From positions 1-38,329 of the forward strand of contig NZ_JAPWAG010000023.1 of assembly GCF_041432775.1 (NCBI RefSeq): a stretch of DNA of 38,329 nt, written 5' to 3'. Origin of the DNA: Pauljensenia sp902373545 (GTDB lineage: Bacteria; Actinomycetota; Actinomycetes; Actinomycetales; Actinomycetaceae). The translations under genes were made by a program, and so were the position numbers. A model generated the notes under the pieces. It did no database searches. It was not told where the DNA came from and worked only from the letters and a program-made list of their open reading frames with translations. How positions within the stretch are numbered: position 1 is the stretch's first letter; the number at the start of each line of letters is the position of its first letter. Shown one piece after another: positions 24,623 through 33,814 of the stretch.

Positions 24623-25899
24623 GCGAGTCGTTGAAGGATCGCGCCAGGTCTGTGGGGCGCGCAGGGGACGAGGCCGTGGCGTCGTCCCCGCAGCGCCGTG
24701 GTGCTCGGCGTGAGGTTCGTCCGACGGATCAGCCGCCGGAGGGCGCGACGCATAAGGACGCCAAGCCGGTTCTGTCGTTTACGGCTAAGCGCAGGGGCAA
24801 GGCGCCTGCGCATTTGGCGGATTTGGATGCGGCGGGCCGAAAGCAGGTCTTGAAGGATCTCGGCCTGCCGGCGTTTCGTGCGGATCAGCTGTCGCGTCAC
24901 TATTTCACGCACTTTGAGGCGGACCCGCAGCGCATGAGTGATATCCCTGCGGGTATGCGCGCTCAGGTGAGCGAGGCTCTGCTGCCGACTCTCGTCTCGA
25001 AGGTTGTTTCGTTGGAGGCGGATGGCGGTCGCACGATCAAGGACCTGTGGCGCCTCTATGACGGAGCTCAGGTGGAGTCGGTGTTGATGCGTTACCCGCA
25101 GCGCACGACTCTGTGTGTGTCTTCGCAGGCGGGCTGCGGTATGGCGTGCCCGTTCTGCGCGACGGGGCAGATGGGCTTGACCCGTAACCTGTCGACGGCG
25201 GAGATCGTCGACCAGGTGCGCTACGCCCAGGCAGCGTGCCGTGACGGCGCGCTGGCGGGTGGTCCGACGACTCTGTCGAACATCGTGTTCATGGGGATGG
25301 GCGAGCCGTTGGCCAACTACAAGACGGTGATCGGCGCGTTGCATCGCCTGATTGACCCGGCGCCCGAGGGCTTTGGTATGAGCGCGCGCAACATTACCGT
25401 CTCGACGGTCGGCCTGGTTCCCGCGATCAGGAAGCTGGCGGGGGAGGGGATGCCCGTGACGCTGGCCGTGTCGCTGCATGCCCCCGACGATGACCTGCGC
25501 GACGAGTTGATCCCGATCAATTCGCGTTGGAAGGTCGGTGAGCTTCTGGACGCGGCCCGCGCCTACTTCCTGGCGACCGGGCGCCGCGTCTCGATCGAGT
25601 ACGCGCTCATTAAGGACATGAACGATCAGGAATGGCGAGCCCAGCTCCTGGCGGATGAGCTCAACAAACGAGGCCATGGGTGGGTTCACGTGAATCCGAT
25701 CCCTCTCAATCCGACGCCGGGATCCATTTGGACGGCGTCCACGAAGAACGCTCAGGACGCGTTCGTCAAGCGTTTGAAAGACAACGGTATCGCGACGTCG
25801 ATTCGTGACACACGCGGCTCCGACATCGATGGAGCGTGTGGCCAGCTCGCGACGGCGGTTGCCGAGGGTAAGCGTAGTACCGGAAAGGTGCAGGTATGA
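24619..25899 (+). CDS. rlmN: 23S rRNA A2503 / tRNA A37 C2-methyltransferase RlmN
   Basis: 426 aa radical-SAM enzyme. The [4Fe-4S] motif CGMACPFCATG (about 174-184), GMGEPLANY, TVSTVG, SLHAPDD, and the C-terminal RGSDIDGACGQL with the methyl-carrying cysteine are present. TTG 24619 is preferred because it overlaps the cdsA stop and has GGGAG 8 nt upstream; a GTG at 24583 lies inside cdsA. The first 55 residues are basic and unlike other RlmN. It overlaps the DivIVA-motif gene by 4 nt. Confidence 0.93.
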   Translation: MSESLKDRARSVGRAGDEAVASSPQRRGARREVRPTDQPPEGATHKDAKPVLSFTAKRRGKAPAHLADLDAAGRKQVLKDLGLPAFRADQLSRHYFTHFEADPQRMSDIPAGMRAQVSEALLPTLVSKVVSLEADGGRTIKDLWRLYDGAQVESVLMRYPQRTTLCVSSQAGCGMACPFCATGQMGLTRNLSTAEIVDQVRYAQAACRDGALAGGPTTLSNIVFMGMGEPLANYKTVIGALHRLIDPAPEGFGMSARNITVSTVGLVPAIRKLAGEGMPVTLAVSLHAPDDDLRDELIPINSRWKVGELLDAARAYFLATGRRVSIEYALIKDMNDQEWRAQLLADELNKRGHGWVHVNPIPLNPTPGSIWTASTKNAQDAFVKRLKDNGIATSIRDTRGSDIDGACGQLATAVAEGKRSTGKVQV

Positions 25900-26513
25900 T
25901 CAAGAGAGATTTTTCGCGCACGTTTTTGCGCGAGGGCTACGACATGCGCGAAGTGTTGAGCTTCCTCGCCGACGTCGAACGCACTATCACGGGCCAGCAG
26001 GAGGACCCGAAGAAGATTGTGACCGCGCAACAGGCTGAGGACATCGAGTTCTCCGTGCGCCTGCGCGGCTTCAACGTGGATGAGGTCGACATGGAGATTG
26101 ATCGGCTTATTCAGGTGTTGCAAGGCCTTGATCGCCAGCGCGAGCAGGCGCCGCTAAACGCCGAGCAGGCTGAGACGGCTGCTGTTCCGGTCCAGGCCGC
26201 CCCCTCGGCACCGGTGGCGCAACCTGCGCAGCCCACGCCGACTCCCGCCGTTGTGCAGATGCCTCAGGTACCCGCTGGTGGCGCAGGTGCTGCGGGTGCC
26301 GCGTTGCCAGAGCGTCCCGCGATGGAAAGCTCAGCTGTGCCGCTCGAGCACGCGTCCGCTACGCTGCCTACGACTGACGAGTTCATCTCGGCACCGCCTG
26401 TGGCGATTCCTGATGCCGAGCCGATGGCCCTGCCCGCCGAGTATGCCGATTTCGGCACGCAGAAGGCCGTTGATGACATTCTTCGTTCCATGACTCAGAG
26501 TAAGGAGCAATGA
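25896..26513 (+). CDS. DivIVA-domain protein with Pro/Ala-rich linker
   Basis: 205 aa. Two copies of the DivIVA-type short motif F-x(3)-(R/K)GY/F-x(3)-V-x(3)-L are seen: FSRTFLREGYDMREVLSFLADV (split; about 6-27) and FSVRLRGFNVDEVDMEIDRLI (split; about 51-71). The middle (about 85-150) is rich in Pro, Ala, Gln and likely disordered; the tail AVDDILRSMTQ is short. It lacks the long coiled coil of Wag31/DivIVA itself. ATGA overlap with rlmN and overlap with the next gene put it in one operon. A role at the membrane or cell pole is possible from the motif but unproven. Confidence 0.7.
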   Translation: MIKRDFSRTFLREGYDMREVLSFLADVERTITGQQEDPKKIVTAQQAEDIEFSVRLRGFNVDEVDMEIDRLIQVLQGLDRQREQAPLNAEQAETAAVPVQAAPSAPVAQPAQPTPTPAVVQMPQVPAGGAGAAGAALPERPAMESSAVPLEHASATLPTTDEFISAPPVAIPDAEPMALPAEYADFGTQKAVDDILRSMTQSKEQ

Positions 26514-27061
26514 TGGCTGAGTTCCCGAGGGTCGGTTTCTTCTCGAAGGGATACGACCGCGGACAGGTCGATGCGTTCTTTGAGGATGCGCGTCGCGCGT
26601 ACGAGGGCGGTGTGCCCCCCGAGCAGTTCAGCGCGGAGCAGGTGCGCCTGGCGACATTCGAACTGAAGAACCGCGGCTACAACATTGAGGCCGTGGACGC
26701 CGCAATGAACCGCCTGGAGGCCGCGTTCGTCAAGCGTGACCGCGCGGACGCGGTGGCCGCCGAGGGTGAGGCCGCTTGGTACGACCGCGTCGCAGATCGC
26801 GCGACGACCCTGTACCCGCGCCTGCAGCGCCCGCGTGGCGAGCGTTTCGCGCACCCTACGAGCGGTCGCGGCTACGACTGCGATGAGGTTGATGACCTGC
26901 TCGATCGCATCGCTGCCTACTTTGACGAGGCCGGGGACCTGACTGCGAACGAGATCCGCACGGCGACCTTTAGCCCCAAGCGCGGCAAGAAGGGCTACGC
27001 TGAGGGCCCGGTGGACGCCTACCTGGGTCGCGCGATCGAGATCCTGCTCGCGGTCGACTGA
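26513..27061 (+). CDS. protein of four DivIVA-type half repeats
   Basis: 182 aa built of four repeats of F-x(n)-(K/R)GY(D/N)-x(3)-VD-x(2)-L/F: at about 6-30 (FFSKGYDRGQVDAFFEDA), 45-70 (FELKNRGYNIEAVDAAMNRL), 103-130 (GRGYDCDEVDDLLDRI) and 148-178 (KKGYAEGPVDAYLGRAI). No coiled coil, signal or span. ATG 26513 is preferred (AAGGAG 5 nt upstream); ATG 26510 is one codon longer. Stop overlaps the dxr start by 1 nt. Function unknown; the GYD-VD motif is the one that TIGR03544-type DivIVA domains share. Confidence 0.7.
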   Translation: MAEFPRVGFFSKGYDRGQVDAFFEDARRAYEGGVPPEQFSAEQVRLATFELKNRGYNIEAVDAAMNRLEAAFVKRDRADAVAAEGEAAWYDRVADRATTLYPRLQRPRGERFAHPTSGRGYDCDEVDDLLDRIAAYFDEAGDLTANEIRTATFSPKRGKKGYAEGPVDAYLGRAIEILLAVD

Positions 27062-28329
27062 TGGTGGCGCGCGAGACGACACTGGGTCCTACCCCCGTCG
27101 TTCTGCTGGGATCGACCGGTTCGATTGGCACACAGGCTCGCGAGGTGATCGAGGCGCACAGGGGCCGCTTTGACGTGCTCGGCCTGAGCGCGGGAGGCTC
27201 GTCGATCACCGAGCTGGCCGTTCAGATCATGGCGTTGGAGCCCGCGTTTGTGGGTGTGGCCCGTGACGTGCGTGAGGAGCTGGCAGCAGCCGTCGAGTCG
27301 ATGGGAGGTACCTGCCCCGAGGTGTTCGTGGGTGAGGATGCGTCCGTTGAGGTCGTGTGTGCGTCGGTCGAGCGCGCGGCGGTGCTGTATCCGCAGGCGA
27401 CACCGGTTGTGCTCAACGGCATCACGGGTGGTGTAGGCCTGTCCTCCACGCTCGCCGCGCTGCGCTGCGGTGCGCGCCTGGCGCTGGCGAACAAGGAGTC
27501 GCTGGTCGTGGGCGGCGCGCTCGTGAAGAACGCGATGCGTTTCCCGGGCCAGATCGTTCCGGTGGATTCGGAGCACTCGGCGATCGCTCAGGCGCTGGCC
27601 TCGGGCGTGCACGAGAAGGGCCTGACCTCCCCGGTCGTGTCGGGGCGTTCCGAGGTTGCGGACCTCGTGTTGACTGCGTCGGGCGGTCCTTTCCGTGGGC
27701 GCACGCGTGAGCAGTTGCGGGGGGTGCGCGCGGCTCAGGCGCTCGCTCATCCGACCTGGGACATGGGCCCGGTCGTGACGATCAATTCCTCGACTCTCAT
27801 CAACAAGGGCCTGGAGCTCATCGAGGCCCACCTGTTGTTCGACGTGGTTCCCGAGCACATCGTGGCGACGGTTCACCCTCAGTCGATCGTTCACTCGATG
27901 GTGACGTGGCGCGACGGGGCGACGACGCTGCAGGCTTCGCCCCCGGACATGCGTCTGCCGATTGCGCTGGGCCTGACCTGGCCCGAGCGCCTGGACGACG
28001 TGGAGGCTCCGCTGGAGTGGGCCAACCCGTCGCAGTGGACTTTTGAGCCGGTTGATAACGAGACGTTCCCGGCGATCAACTTGGCGCGTTTCGCCGTGGG
28101 CGCGTCGGCTACCCATCCCGCGGTGCTCAACGCCGCGAACGAGGTTATGGTGGACGCGTTCATCGAGGGCGTTGTTCCGTGGCTGGCGATCGTCGATACC
28201 GTGTCGGCGGTTGTTCACGAGCATGAGGGCGTGAAGGATCCCTCGCTGGAGGATATTGTGGCCGCGCAGCGCTGGGCTGACCGGCGCGCACGCGAGTACG
28301 TTGCCGCGGGCCAGTGGAAGGACATGTGA
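27061..28329 (+). CDS. dxr: 1-deoxy-D-xylulose 5-phosphate reductoisomerase
   Basis: 422 aa, second step of the MEP isoprenoid pathway. NADPH loop GSTGSIGTQA (about 17-26), LANKESLVVGG, metal-binding VDSEHSAI, LTASGGPFRG, ATVHPQSIVHSMV and the C-terminal domain AANEVMVDAF. Together with ispG downstream it supplies precursors to the prenyltransferase at the left end. It overlaps both neighbours (1 nt upstream, 4 nt downstream). Confidence 0.96.
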   Translation: MVARETTLGPTPVVLLGSTGSIGTQAREVIEAHRGRFDVLGLSAGGSSITELAVQIMALEPAFVGVARDVREELAAAVESMGGTCPEVFVGEDASVEVVCASVERAAVLYPQATPVVLNGITGGVGLSSTLAALRCGARLALANKESLVVGGALVKNAMRFPGQIVPVDSEHSAIAQALASGVHEKGLTSPVVSGRSEVADLVLTASGGPFRGRTREQLRGVRAAQALAHPTWDMGPVVTINSSTLINKGLELIEAHLLFDVVPEHIVATVHPQSIVHSMVTWRDGATTLQASPPDMRLPIALGLTWPERLDDVEAPLEWANPSQWTFEPVDNETFPAINLARFAVGASATHPAVLNAANEVMVDAFIEGVVPWLAIVDTVSAVVHEHEGVKDPSLEDIVAAQRWADRRAREYVAAGQWKDM

Positions 28330-29573
28330 GCGTGGGTTCAGTAACGGGTATCGTCGTGGTCGTCATCGGCATCTTGGTGTCGGTGGCACTGCACGAGGTC
28401 GGGCACATGCTGCCCGCCAAGAAGTTCGGCGTCTTGGTGCCGGATTACGCGGTGGGTTTTGGCCCTGCCCTCTGGAAGAAGAAGATCGGCGATACGACCT
28501 ACGCGCTGCGTGCGGTTTTGCTGGGCGGTTACGTCAAGATCGTCGGCATGTACGCCCCGGCTCGCCCGGGCACGCCCCTGGTGGGCCGACGCGGTAAGCC
28601 GACGCTCGCGCAGGAGGCCAGGGAGGCCTCGGCCGAGGAGATCCCGCCTGGCCAGGAGGCGCGCGCGTTCTATCTGCTGAGCGCCCCGAAGAAGATTGCC
28701 GTGATGCTGGGCGGCCCGCTTATGAACCTGCTGATCTGTTTCGTGCTGTCGGCTATCACGATGATGGGTATCGGCGCTCCCACGGCCTCGCGCACGATTG
28801 CGTCGGTGCCGGCGACGATTCAGACGTCGTCGGGGGAGATCGCTTCCCCCGCGTACGAGGCCGGGGTGCTTCCCGGGGACACGGTGACCGCGTGGAACGG
28901 GACGCCGGTGGCCACCTTTGCGGACCTGCAGAAGGCCGTTGGCGCCACCCCCGAGGGGGAGTCCGCTGTCCTGACGGTCGAGCGTGACGGTGCGAGCGTG
29001 GATCTGACGGTGTCCCCGGTGACGGGCGCTCAGGGCGCTCGATACGTCGGCGTGACGGCCGGGTACGAGTACGTGTCGGCCTCGCTGACGGACGTGCTTG
29101 AAGCCGACTGGCAGATGTTCACCGGCACGGCGGCGGTCGTCGTGCGCCTTCCGCAGGCGGTGTGGCAGGTGGGCCGCTCGGTGGTCACCGATGAGCAGCG
29201 CGACGCGACCGGAGTTGTCTCGGTCGTGGGCGTTGGCCGTATGGCCGGCGAGGTGACGGGCGATTCGGCGTCGCTGGGCCTGCACGACACGCGCCAGGTG
29301 GTTGGCGTCCTGTTGAGCCTGCTGGCCTCACTGAACATGGCGCTGTTCGTCTTTAACCTGATTCCGCTGCCGCCCCTGGACGGCGGACACATCGTGGGAG
29401 CCATCTACGAGGGTGTGCGCAGGCAGTTCGCGCGCCTGCGCGGCAAGGAGGATCCTGGCCCGGCCGATACGGCGCGCCTGGTTCCCCTCACGTGGGCGGT
29501 CGGCGGCCTGCTGGTTGCGATGAGCGTCATCCTCATCGTCGCCGACATCGTGAAGCCCATTTCCCTGGGCTGA
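28326..29573 (+). CDS. rip1: membrane-embedded site-2 protease (RseP/Rip1)
   Basis: 415 aa M50 zinc protease that cleaves anti-sigma factors and other membrane proteins. First span holds ALHEVGHM (HExxH, His about 22-26). One PDZ domain lies at about 170-250 (SPAYEAGVLPGDTVTAWNG). The second zinc motif NLIPLPPLDGGH is near 338-349, and a last span ends the protein. GTG 28326 overlaps the dxr stop; GTG 28332 is an alternative. dxr-rip1-ispG order matches M. tuberculosis. Confidence 0.93.
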   Translation: MSVGSVTGIVVVVIGILVSVALHEVGHMLPAKKFGVLVPDYAVGFGPALWKKKIGDTTYALRAVLLGGYVKIVGMYAPARPGTPLVGRRGKPTLAQEAREASAEEIPPGQEARAFYLLSAPKKIAVMLGGPLMNLLICFVLSAITMMGIGAPTASRTIASVPATIQTSSGEIASPAYEAGVLPGDTVTAWNGTPVATFADLQKAVGATPEGESAVLTVERDGASVDLTVSPVTGAQGARYVGVTAGYEYVSASLTDVLEADWQMFTGTAAVVVRLPQAVWQVGRSVVTDEQRDATGVVSVVGVGRMAGEVTGDSASLGLHDTRQVVGVLLSLLASLNMALFVFNLIPLPPLDGGHIVGAIYEGVRRQFARLRGKEDPGPADTARLVPLTWAVGGLLVAMSVILIVADIVKPISLG

Positions 29574-29664
29574 TACCCGCTCTCGCTGTGCCCGCGCGCG
29601 TGCCGGCTCGGCAAGGCTCGCGGACGGCGGAAAGCGAGCCTGACCACGTGGGCGGCGCCCGTGT

Positions 29665-29693
29665 ATGACGGATGGGCCCGCGTGCGCGATAAT
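29665..29693 (+). promoter_or_regulatory. ispG: ispG promoter, leaderless-type
   Basis: -35 ATGACG (29665-29670), 17-bp spacer, -10 GATAAT (29688-29693), then 6 nt to GTG 29700. Transcription should begin on the start codon. Confidence 0.65.
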
Positions 29694-29699
29694 GGGCGG

Positions 29700-30887
29700 G
29701 TGAGTGAAATCAACCTTGGTATGCCCTCTGTGGCCACGTCGCCGTTCCCGCGCAAGCAGACGCACCGGCTGATGGTGGGAGATGTTCCCGTGGGTGGAGG
29801 GGCACCGGTGTCCGTCCAGTCCATGACGACGACGAAGACGCACGATATTGGTGCGACGCTCCAGCAGATCGCTGAGCTGACCGCCGCAGGCTGTGACATC
29901 GTTCGCGTTGCCTGCCCGACCGACAAGGACGCGGAGGCGCTGCCGATCATTGCCAAGCAGTCCCGCATCCCCGTGATCGCCGACATTCACTTCAAGCCGA
30001 AGTACGTGTTCCAGGCGATCGAGGCCGGCTGTGGTGCTGTGCGCGTGAACCCGGGCAATATCCGCAAGTTCGACGACCAGGTCAAGGACATCTGCAAGGC
30101 TGCTTCCGATCACGGCGTGTCCCTGCGCATCGGCGTGAACGCGGGTTCGCTGGATCCGCGCCTGCTCAAGAAGTACGGCCGTGCCACGCCCGAGGCCCTG
30201 GTTGAGTCCGCGATCTGGGAGGCCTCCCTCTTCGAGGAGAATGACTTCCACGACTTCAAGATCTCCGTCAAGCACCACGACGTGCTGACGATGATCCAGG
30301 CCTACCGCATGCTCTCGGAGGCGGGCGACTGGCCCCTGCACCTGGGCGTGACCGAGGCCGGCCCGGCCTTCCAGGGCACGATCAAGTCCGTGTCTGCTTT
30401 CTCGATCCTGCTCGCGGAGGGCATCGGCGACACGATTCGCGTGTCCCTGTCCGCCCCTCCCGTTGAGGAGGTCAAGGTGGGCACGAAGATGCTGGAGTTC
30501 ATGGGCCTGCGCGACAAGACCCTCGAAATCGTGTCCTGCCCGTCGTGCGGACGCGCCCAGGTGGACGTGTGGACCCTGGCCGAGAACGTGACAGAAGGCC
30601 TGAAGGACCTGACCGTTCCGCTGCGCGTGGCCGTTATGGGATGCGTTGTCAACGGCCCCGGCGAGGCCCGCGAGGCCGATCTGGGCGTCGCCTCGGGTAA
30701 CGGCAAGGGCCAGATTTTCATCCGCGGCGAGGTCGTCGAGACCGTCCCCGAGGATCAGATCGTCGAAACCCTGATCCGCCGCGCCAACGTGCTGGCCGAG
30801 GAGATGGGGCTGGAGCCGGGCTCCGGTGCCGTCGAGGTCGCCCCCATCACAGCCCCGGACACGAAGCTTCCGGGCATCGACTGCTGA
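29700..30887 (+). CDS. ispG: 4-hydroxy-3-methylbut-2-enyl diphosphate synthase
   Basis: 395 aa Fe-S enzyme of the MEP pathway. TIM-barrel part with VQSMTTTKTHD, RVACPT and DIHFKPKY, and the iron-sulphur domain with SCPSCGR (about 278-284) and MGCVVNGPGEA (Cys about 316). GTG 29700 is set by the promoter 6 nt upstream; the frame runs up to 29661 but that part overlaps the promoter. Followed after 13 bp by a small exported gene. Confidence 0.95.
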   Translation: MSEINLGMPSVATSPFPRKQTHRLMVGDVPVGGGAPVSVQSMTTTKTHDIGATLQQIAELTAAGCDIVRVACPTDKDAEALPIIAKQSRIPVIADIHFKPKYVFQAIEAGCGAVRVNPGNIRKFDDQVKDICKAASDHGVSLRIGVNAGSLDPRLLKKYGRATPEALVESAIWEASLFEENDFHDFKISVKHHDVLTMIQAYRMLSEAGDWPLHLGVTEAGPAFQGTIKSVSAFSILLAEGIGDTIRVSLSAPPVEEVKVGTKMLEFMGLRDKTLEIVSCPSCGRAQVDVWTLAENVTEGLKDLTVPLRVAVMGCVVNGPGEAREADLGVASGNGKGQIFIRGEVVETVPEDQIVETLIRRANVLAEEMGLEPGSGAVEVAPITAPDTKLPGIDC

Positions 30888-30900
30888 GAAAGAGAACACC

Positions 30901-31404
30901 ATGCGTCTTCGTACCCTTGCCTGCCTGACCCTCGCCGGTGGCGTGTGCGCGCTGGCCGCAACCGGTTTTCCGCGCCGCATCGGCCTGACCTCTTCGCAGG
31001 CGGACGTGTCCTTGCCCGGCGACCTGCTGCTGCCCGGCGCGAACGTCGTCGTGGACCGCGGTATCGCGATTGACGCGCCCGCGTCGGTTGTCTGGGACGT
31101 GCTGGGCCACGCCTTCGAGCCCGCGGACGAGTCGACGATCATTGAGATTGCGGACGAGGATCACGTCCTCATGCGCGTCGCTGCCCCCGGTGCACCCGAG
31201 GGTGCCCCGGCCTCGGGCACGTGCGTGATCGCCCTGCTGCCCCTGTCGCCCTCGCGCACCCTGCTGCATATCCGCGAGCGTCACGAGGCCTCGGGCCGCG
31301 AACTGGCTCTCGTGTGGGCGGGCGTGAGCGCAGAGTCACTGTCCTCCCTGTCGATGCTGCGTGACCTGCGTGAGGCGTGCATGGCCCACGCCGAGCACGC
31401 CTGA
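30901..31404 (+). CDS. SRPBCC-fold (START/cyclase-like) protein with N-terminal signal/anchor
   Basis: 167 aa. A hydrophobic N terminus (LACLTLAGGVCALAATG, about 5-21) should export or anchor it. The rest looks like an SRPBCC ligand-binding fold: GDLLLPGANVVVDRGIAIDAPASVVWDVL (residues 40-70, quoted in part: AIDAPASVVWDVL), and a C-terminal helix after VWAGVSAESL. Such actinobacterial proteins typically start the fold with LVP-x(5)-R-x-I-x-IDAP-x-x-VW. The ligand is unknown. ATG 30901 has AAAGAGA upstream. Likely co-transcribed with ispG. Confidence 0.6.
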   Translation: MRLRTLACLTLAGGVCALAATGFPRRIGLTSSQADVSLPGDLLLPGANVVVDRGIAIDAPASVVWDVLGHAFEPADESTIIEIADEDHVLMRVAAPGAPEGAPASGTCVIALLPLSPSRTLLHIRERHEASGRELALVWAGVSAESLSSLSMLRDLREACMAHAEHA

Positions 31405-31452
31405 CAAAAACTCTCACCCATCTCGGGTGGCGCGCACATCCCCACGGTGTTG

Positions 31453-31458
31453 TAGGAT
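31453..31458 (+). promoter_or_regulatory. candidate -10 box upstream of small membrane protein
   Basis: TAGGAT fits TANNNT and lies 52 bp before ATG 31511; -35 not evident. Confidence 0.35.
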
Positions 31459-31510
31459 CAAGCTACACGCAACGCCGACGGGGATGTTGCGCTATCTGAA
31501 AGGGGACCGC

Positions 31511-31927
31511 ATGTTCCTCAGCTCCACCGCACTGCTCGCAGTCGTCGGTCTGCTTATCGCGCTCCTGTGGGCCTGGGTGTGGTCCGGCGCCTTTGCCAGC
31601 GCCCGGCGCGTCGCGATGCGCTTAGACCTGCGCGGTGGATCCTCGGCGTCGGAGATGAACCGCGTCGTCTGGCCGCTGATGCCTCTGCTGTCCCTCCTGT
31701 GGTTCGTGACCGCCGACCTTGTACGCCACGAGGCCATGGGCGCTGACACGACGGGGTCCTGTGCGCTCGTCCTGGGGCTCCTGGCCGTCATGGTGGCCGT
31801 CGCAATCCAGTCCCTGTACCGCGGTGGCATGCCCGAGTGGGCGTACCCGGGGTGGATGGCCCGGCGCTACTACATGGCGCATCCGGGTGCTCGCGAGCGT
31901 GAGCTGGGTGCCGGAGCGTTGATCTGA
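31511..31927 (+). CDS. membrane protein of unknown function (three spans)
   Basis: 138 aa. Hydrophobic segments at about 5-28 (ALLAVVGLLIALLWAWVW), 52-70 (PLMPLLSLLWFVTADL) and 82-100 (CALVLGLLAVMVAVAI), with a positively charged tail containing YPGWMARRYYMAHPG. ATG 31511 has GAAAGGGGA 5 nt upstream; the open frame further up overlaps the previous gene and is not used. I do not recognise a family. It sits between the SRPBCC-like gene and proS. Confidence 0.7.
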   Translation: MFLSSTALLAVVGLLIALLWAWVWSGAFASARRVAMRLDLRGGSSASEMNRVVWPLMPLLSLLWFVTADLVRHEAMGADTTGSCALVLGLLAVMVAVAIQSLYRGGMPEWAYPGWMARRYYMAHPGARERELGAGALI

Positions 31928-31992
31928 GGGCATTTCGCGCCTGATGAGAGGTCACACGGCTGTGCCGGTGGCCTCCGTGGCGATGCGTGCCG

Positions 31993-31998
31993 TACTCT
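31993..31998 (+). promoter_or_regulatory. proS: -10 box of proS, leaderless-type
   Basis: TACTCT ends 6 nt before ATG 32005; there is no Shine-Dalgarno before that ATG. No consensus -35. Confidence 0.5.
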
Positions 31999-32004
31999 TG
32001 GATC

Positions 32005-33813
32005 ATGCTTCGAAATCTCTCGACTTTCTTCCTGCGAACTCTGCGCGAAGACCCGGCCGACGCCGAGGTCAACTCGCATAAACTTCTGGTGCGAGCCGGC
32101 TATATTCGCCGCTCCGCCCCCGGCATCTACACGTGGCTGCCCCTCGGCCTGCGCACGCTGCGCAAGATCGAGGACATCGTCCGTGAGGAGATGGACGCGA
32201 TGGGCGCGCAGGAGGTGCACTTCCCGGGCCTGATCCCCGCCGAACCCTACAAGGCGACGAACCGCTGGGAAGAGTACGGCCCGACGCTGTTCAAGCTCAA
32301 CGACCGTAAGGGCGGCGACTACCTGCTGGCCCCCACGCACGAGGAAATGTTCACGCTCCTGGTGAAGGACATGTACTCCTCGTACAAGGACCTGCCCGCC
32401 ACGCTGTACCAGATTCAGACGAAGTACCGTGACGAGGCCCGCCCGCGCGCCGGCCTGATCCGCGGCCGCGAGTTCGTCATGAAGGACGCCTACTCCTTCG
32501 ACATTGACGACGAGGGCCTGAACGCTTCTTACCAGGCCGAGCGCGACACCTACGAGCGCATCTTCCAGCGCCTGGGCCTGCGCTACGTCATCGTCTCCGC
32601 GATGAGCGGCGCGATGGGCGGCTCGCGTTCCGAGGAGTTCCTGCACCCCTCGCCGATTGGCGAGGATACCTTTGTGGCCTCCCCGGGCGGTTATGCCGCC
32701 AACGCCGAGGCCGTGACGACCCCGGTTCCCGAGGCCGTTGATGCGTCCGGAGTGCCCGCTCCGGTTGAGGTTCCCACCCCCGACGCTCCGACGATCGAGG
32801 CGCTCGTTGACCTGCTTAACGAGCAGTACCCGCGCGAGGATCGCCCCTGGAGCGCCGCCGACACGCTGAAGAACGTCGTCGTGACGCTCACCCACCCGGA
32901 CGGGCAGCGCGAGCTCCTCGTCGTGGGCGTGCCCGGCGACCGTGATGTCGACATGAAGCGCCTCGAGGCCTCCGTGGCCCCCGCCGAGGTCGACATGGCA
33001 TCGGATTCGGACTTCGAGCCGCACCCCGAGCTGGTGCGCGGCTACATCGGCCCGATGGTGCTTGGCCCCAATTCGCCGAAGCGCGTCGTGGATGAGGAAG
33101 GCAACGCCTCCGGTTCCGTGCGCTACCTGGTGGATCCCCGCGTCGTCGAGGGCACGGCCTGGGTGACGGGCGCGAACGCTGAGCAGCGGCACGTGCTGAA
33201 CCTGGTCATGGGTCGCGACTTCACCGCCGACGGCACGATTGAGGCCGCCGAGGTGCGCGAGGGCGACCTGGCTCCCGACGGCTCGGGTCCCCTCCACCTG
33301 GAGCGCGGCATCGAGATCGGCCACATCTTCCAGCTGGGCCGCAAGTACGCTAAGGCCCTGGGCCTGACCGTCCTGGATGAGAACGGCAAGTCCCAGGTCG
33401 TCACCATGGGTTCCTACGGCATCGGCGTCACCCGCGTGATGGCTGCCCTGGCCGAGGCCAACTGCGACGACAAGGGTCTGAGCTGGCCCGCGCAGATCGC
33501 TCCCTTCGACGTGCATGTCCTGGCCACCGGCAAGGGTGACGAGGTCTTCGAGACCGCTCAGCGCCTCGGCGAGCAGCTCGACGCGGCCGGCCTGGACGTC
33601 CTCGTCGACGATCGCCGTAAGGTGAGCGCCGGCGTCAAGTTCAAGGACTACGAGCTCGTGGGTGTTCCTTTCGGTCTCGTCGTGGGTCGCTCGCTGGCCG
33701 ACGGCCAGGTGGAAATCCGCGTGCGAGCCACGGGAGAGACAATCGTCGTGCCCGTCGAGGAAGCCGTCGCGCGCCTGCGCGAGGCGCACGCCGCGGCCCT
33801 GAAGGGGGAGTGA
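32005..33813 (+). CDS. proS: prolyl-tRNA synthetase (bacterial type)
   Basis: 602 aa class II synthetase. N-terminal motif LREDPADAEVNSHKLLVRAGYIR (split), motif 1 near GIYTWLPLG, motif 2 RDEARPRAGLIRGREFVMKDAYSF (split), the editing (INS) domain at about 225-400 that removes Ala-tRNA(Pro), motif 3 with MGSYGIGVTRVMAA, and an anticodon domain (FDVHVLATGKG, VLVDDRRKVSAGVKFKDYELVG in part). ATG 32005 is preferred over 31987 from family start and promoter. def follows after 1 bp. Confidence 0.96.
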   Translation: MLRNLSTFFLRTLREDPADAEVNSHKLLVRAGYIRRSAPGIYTWLPLGLRTLRKIEDIVREEMDAMGAQEVHFPGLIPAEPYKATNRWEEYGPTLFKLNDRKGGDYLLAPTHEEMFTLLVKDMYSSYKDLPATLYQIQTKYRDEARPRAGLIRGREFVMKDAYSFDIDDEGLNASYQAERDTYERIFQRLGLRYVIVSAMSGAMGGSRSEEFLHPSPIGEDTFVASPGGYAANAEAVTTPVPEAVDASGVPAPVEVPTPDAPTIEALVDLLNEQYPREDRPWSAADTLKNVVVTLTHPDGQRELLVVGVPGDRDVDMKRLEASVAPAEVDMASDSDFEPHPELVRGYIGPMVLGPNSPKRVVDEEGNASGSVRYLVDPRVVEGTAWVTGANAEQRHVLNLVMGRDFTADGTIEAAEVREGDLAPDGSGPLHLERGIEIGHIFQLGRKYAKALGLTVLDENGKSQVVTMGSYGIGVTRVMAALAEANCDDKGLSWPAQIAPFDVHVLATGKGDEVFETAQRLGEQLDAAGLDVLVDDRRKVSAGVKFKDYELVGVPFGLVVGRSLADGQVEIRVRATGETIVVPVEEAVARLREAHAAALKGE

Positions 33814-33814
33814 C

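Noticed and set aside
29328..31142. 604-aa open frame antisense to rip1 and ispG
   Set aside because: Opposite conserved enzymes, with composition typical of antisense GC-rich frames.
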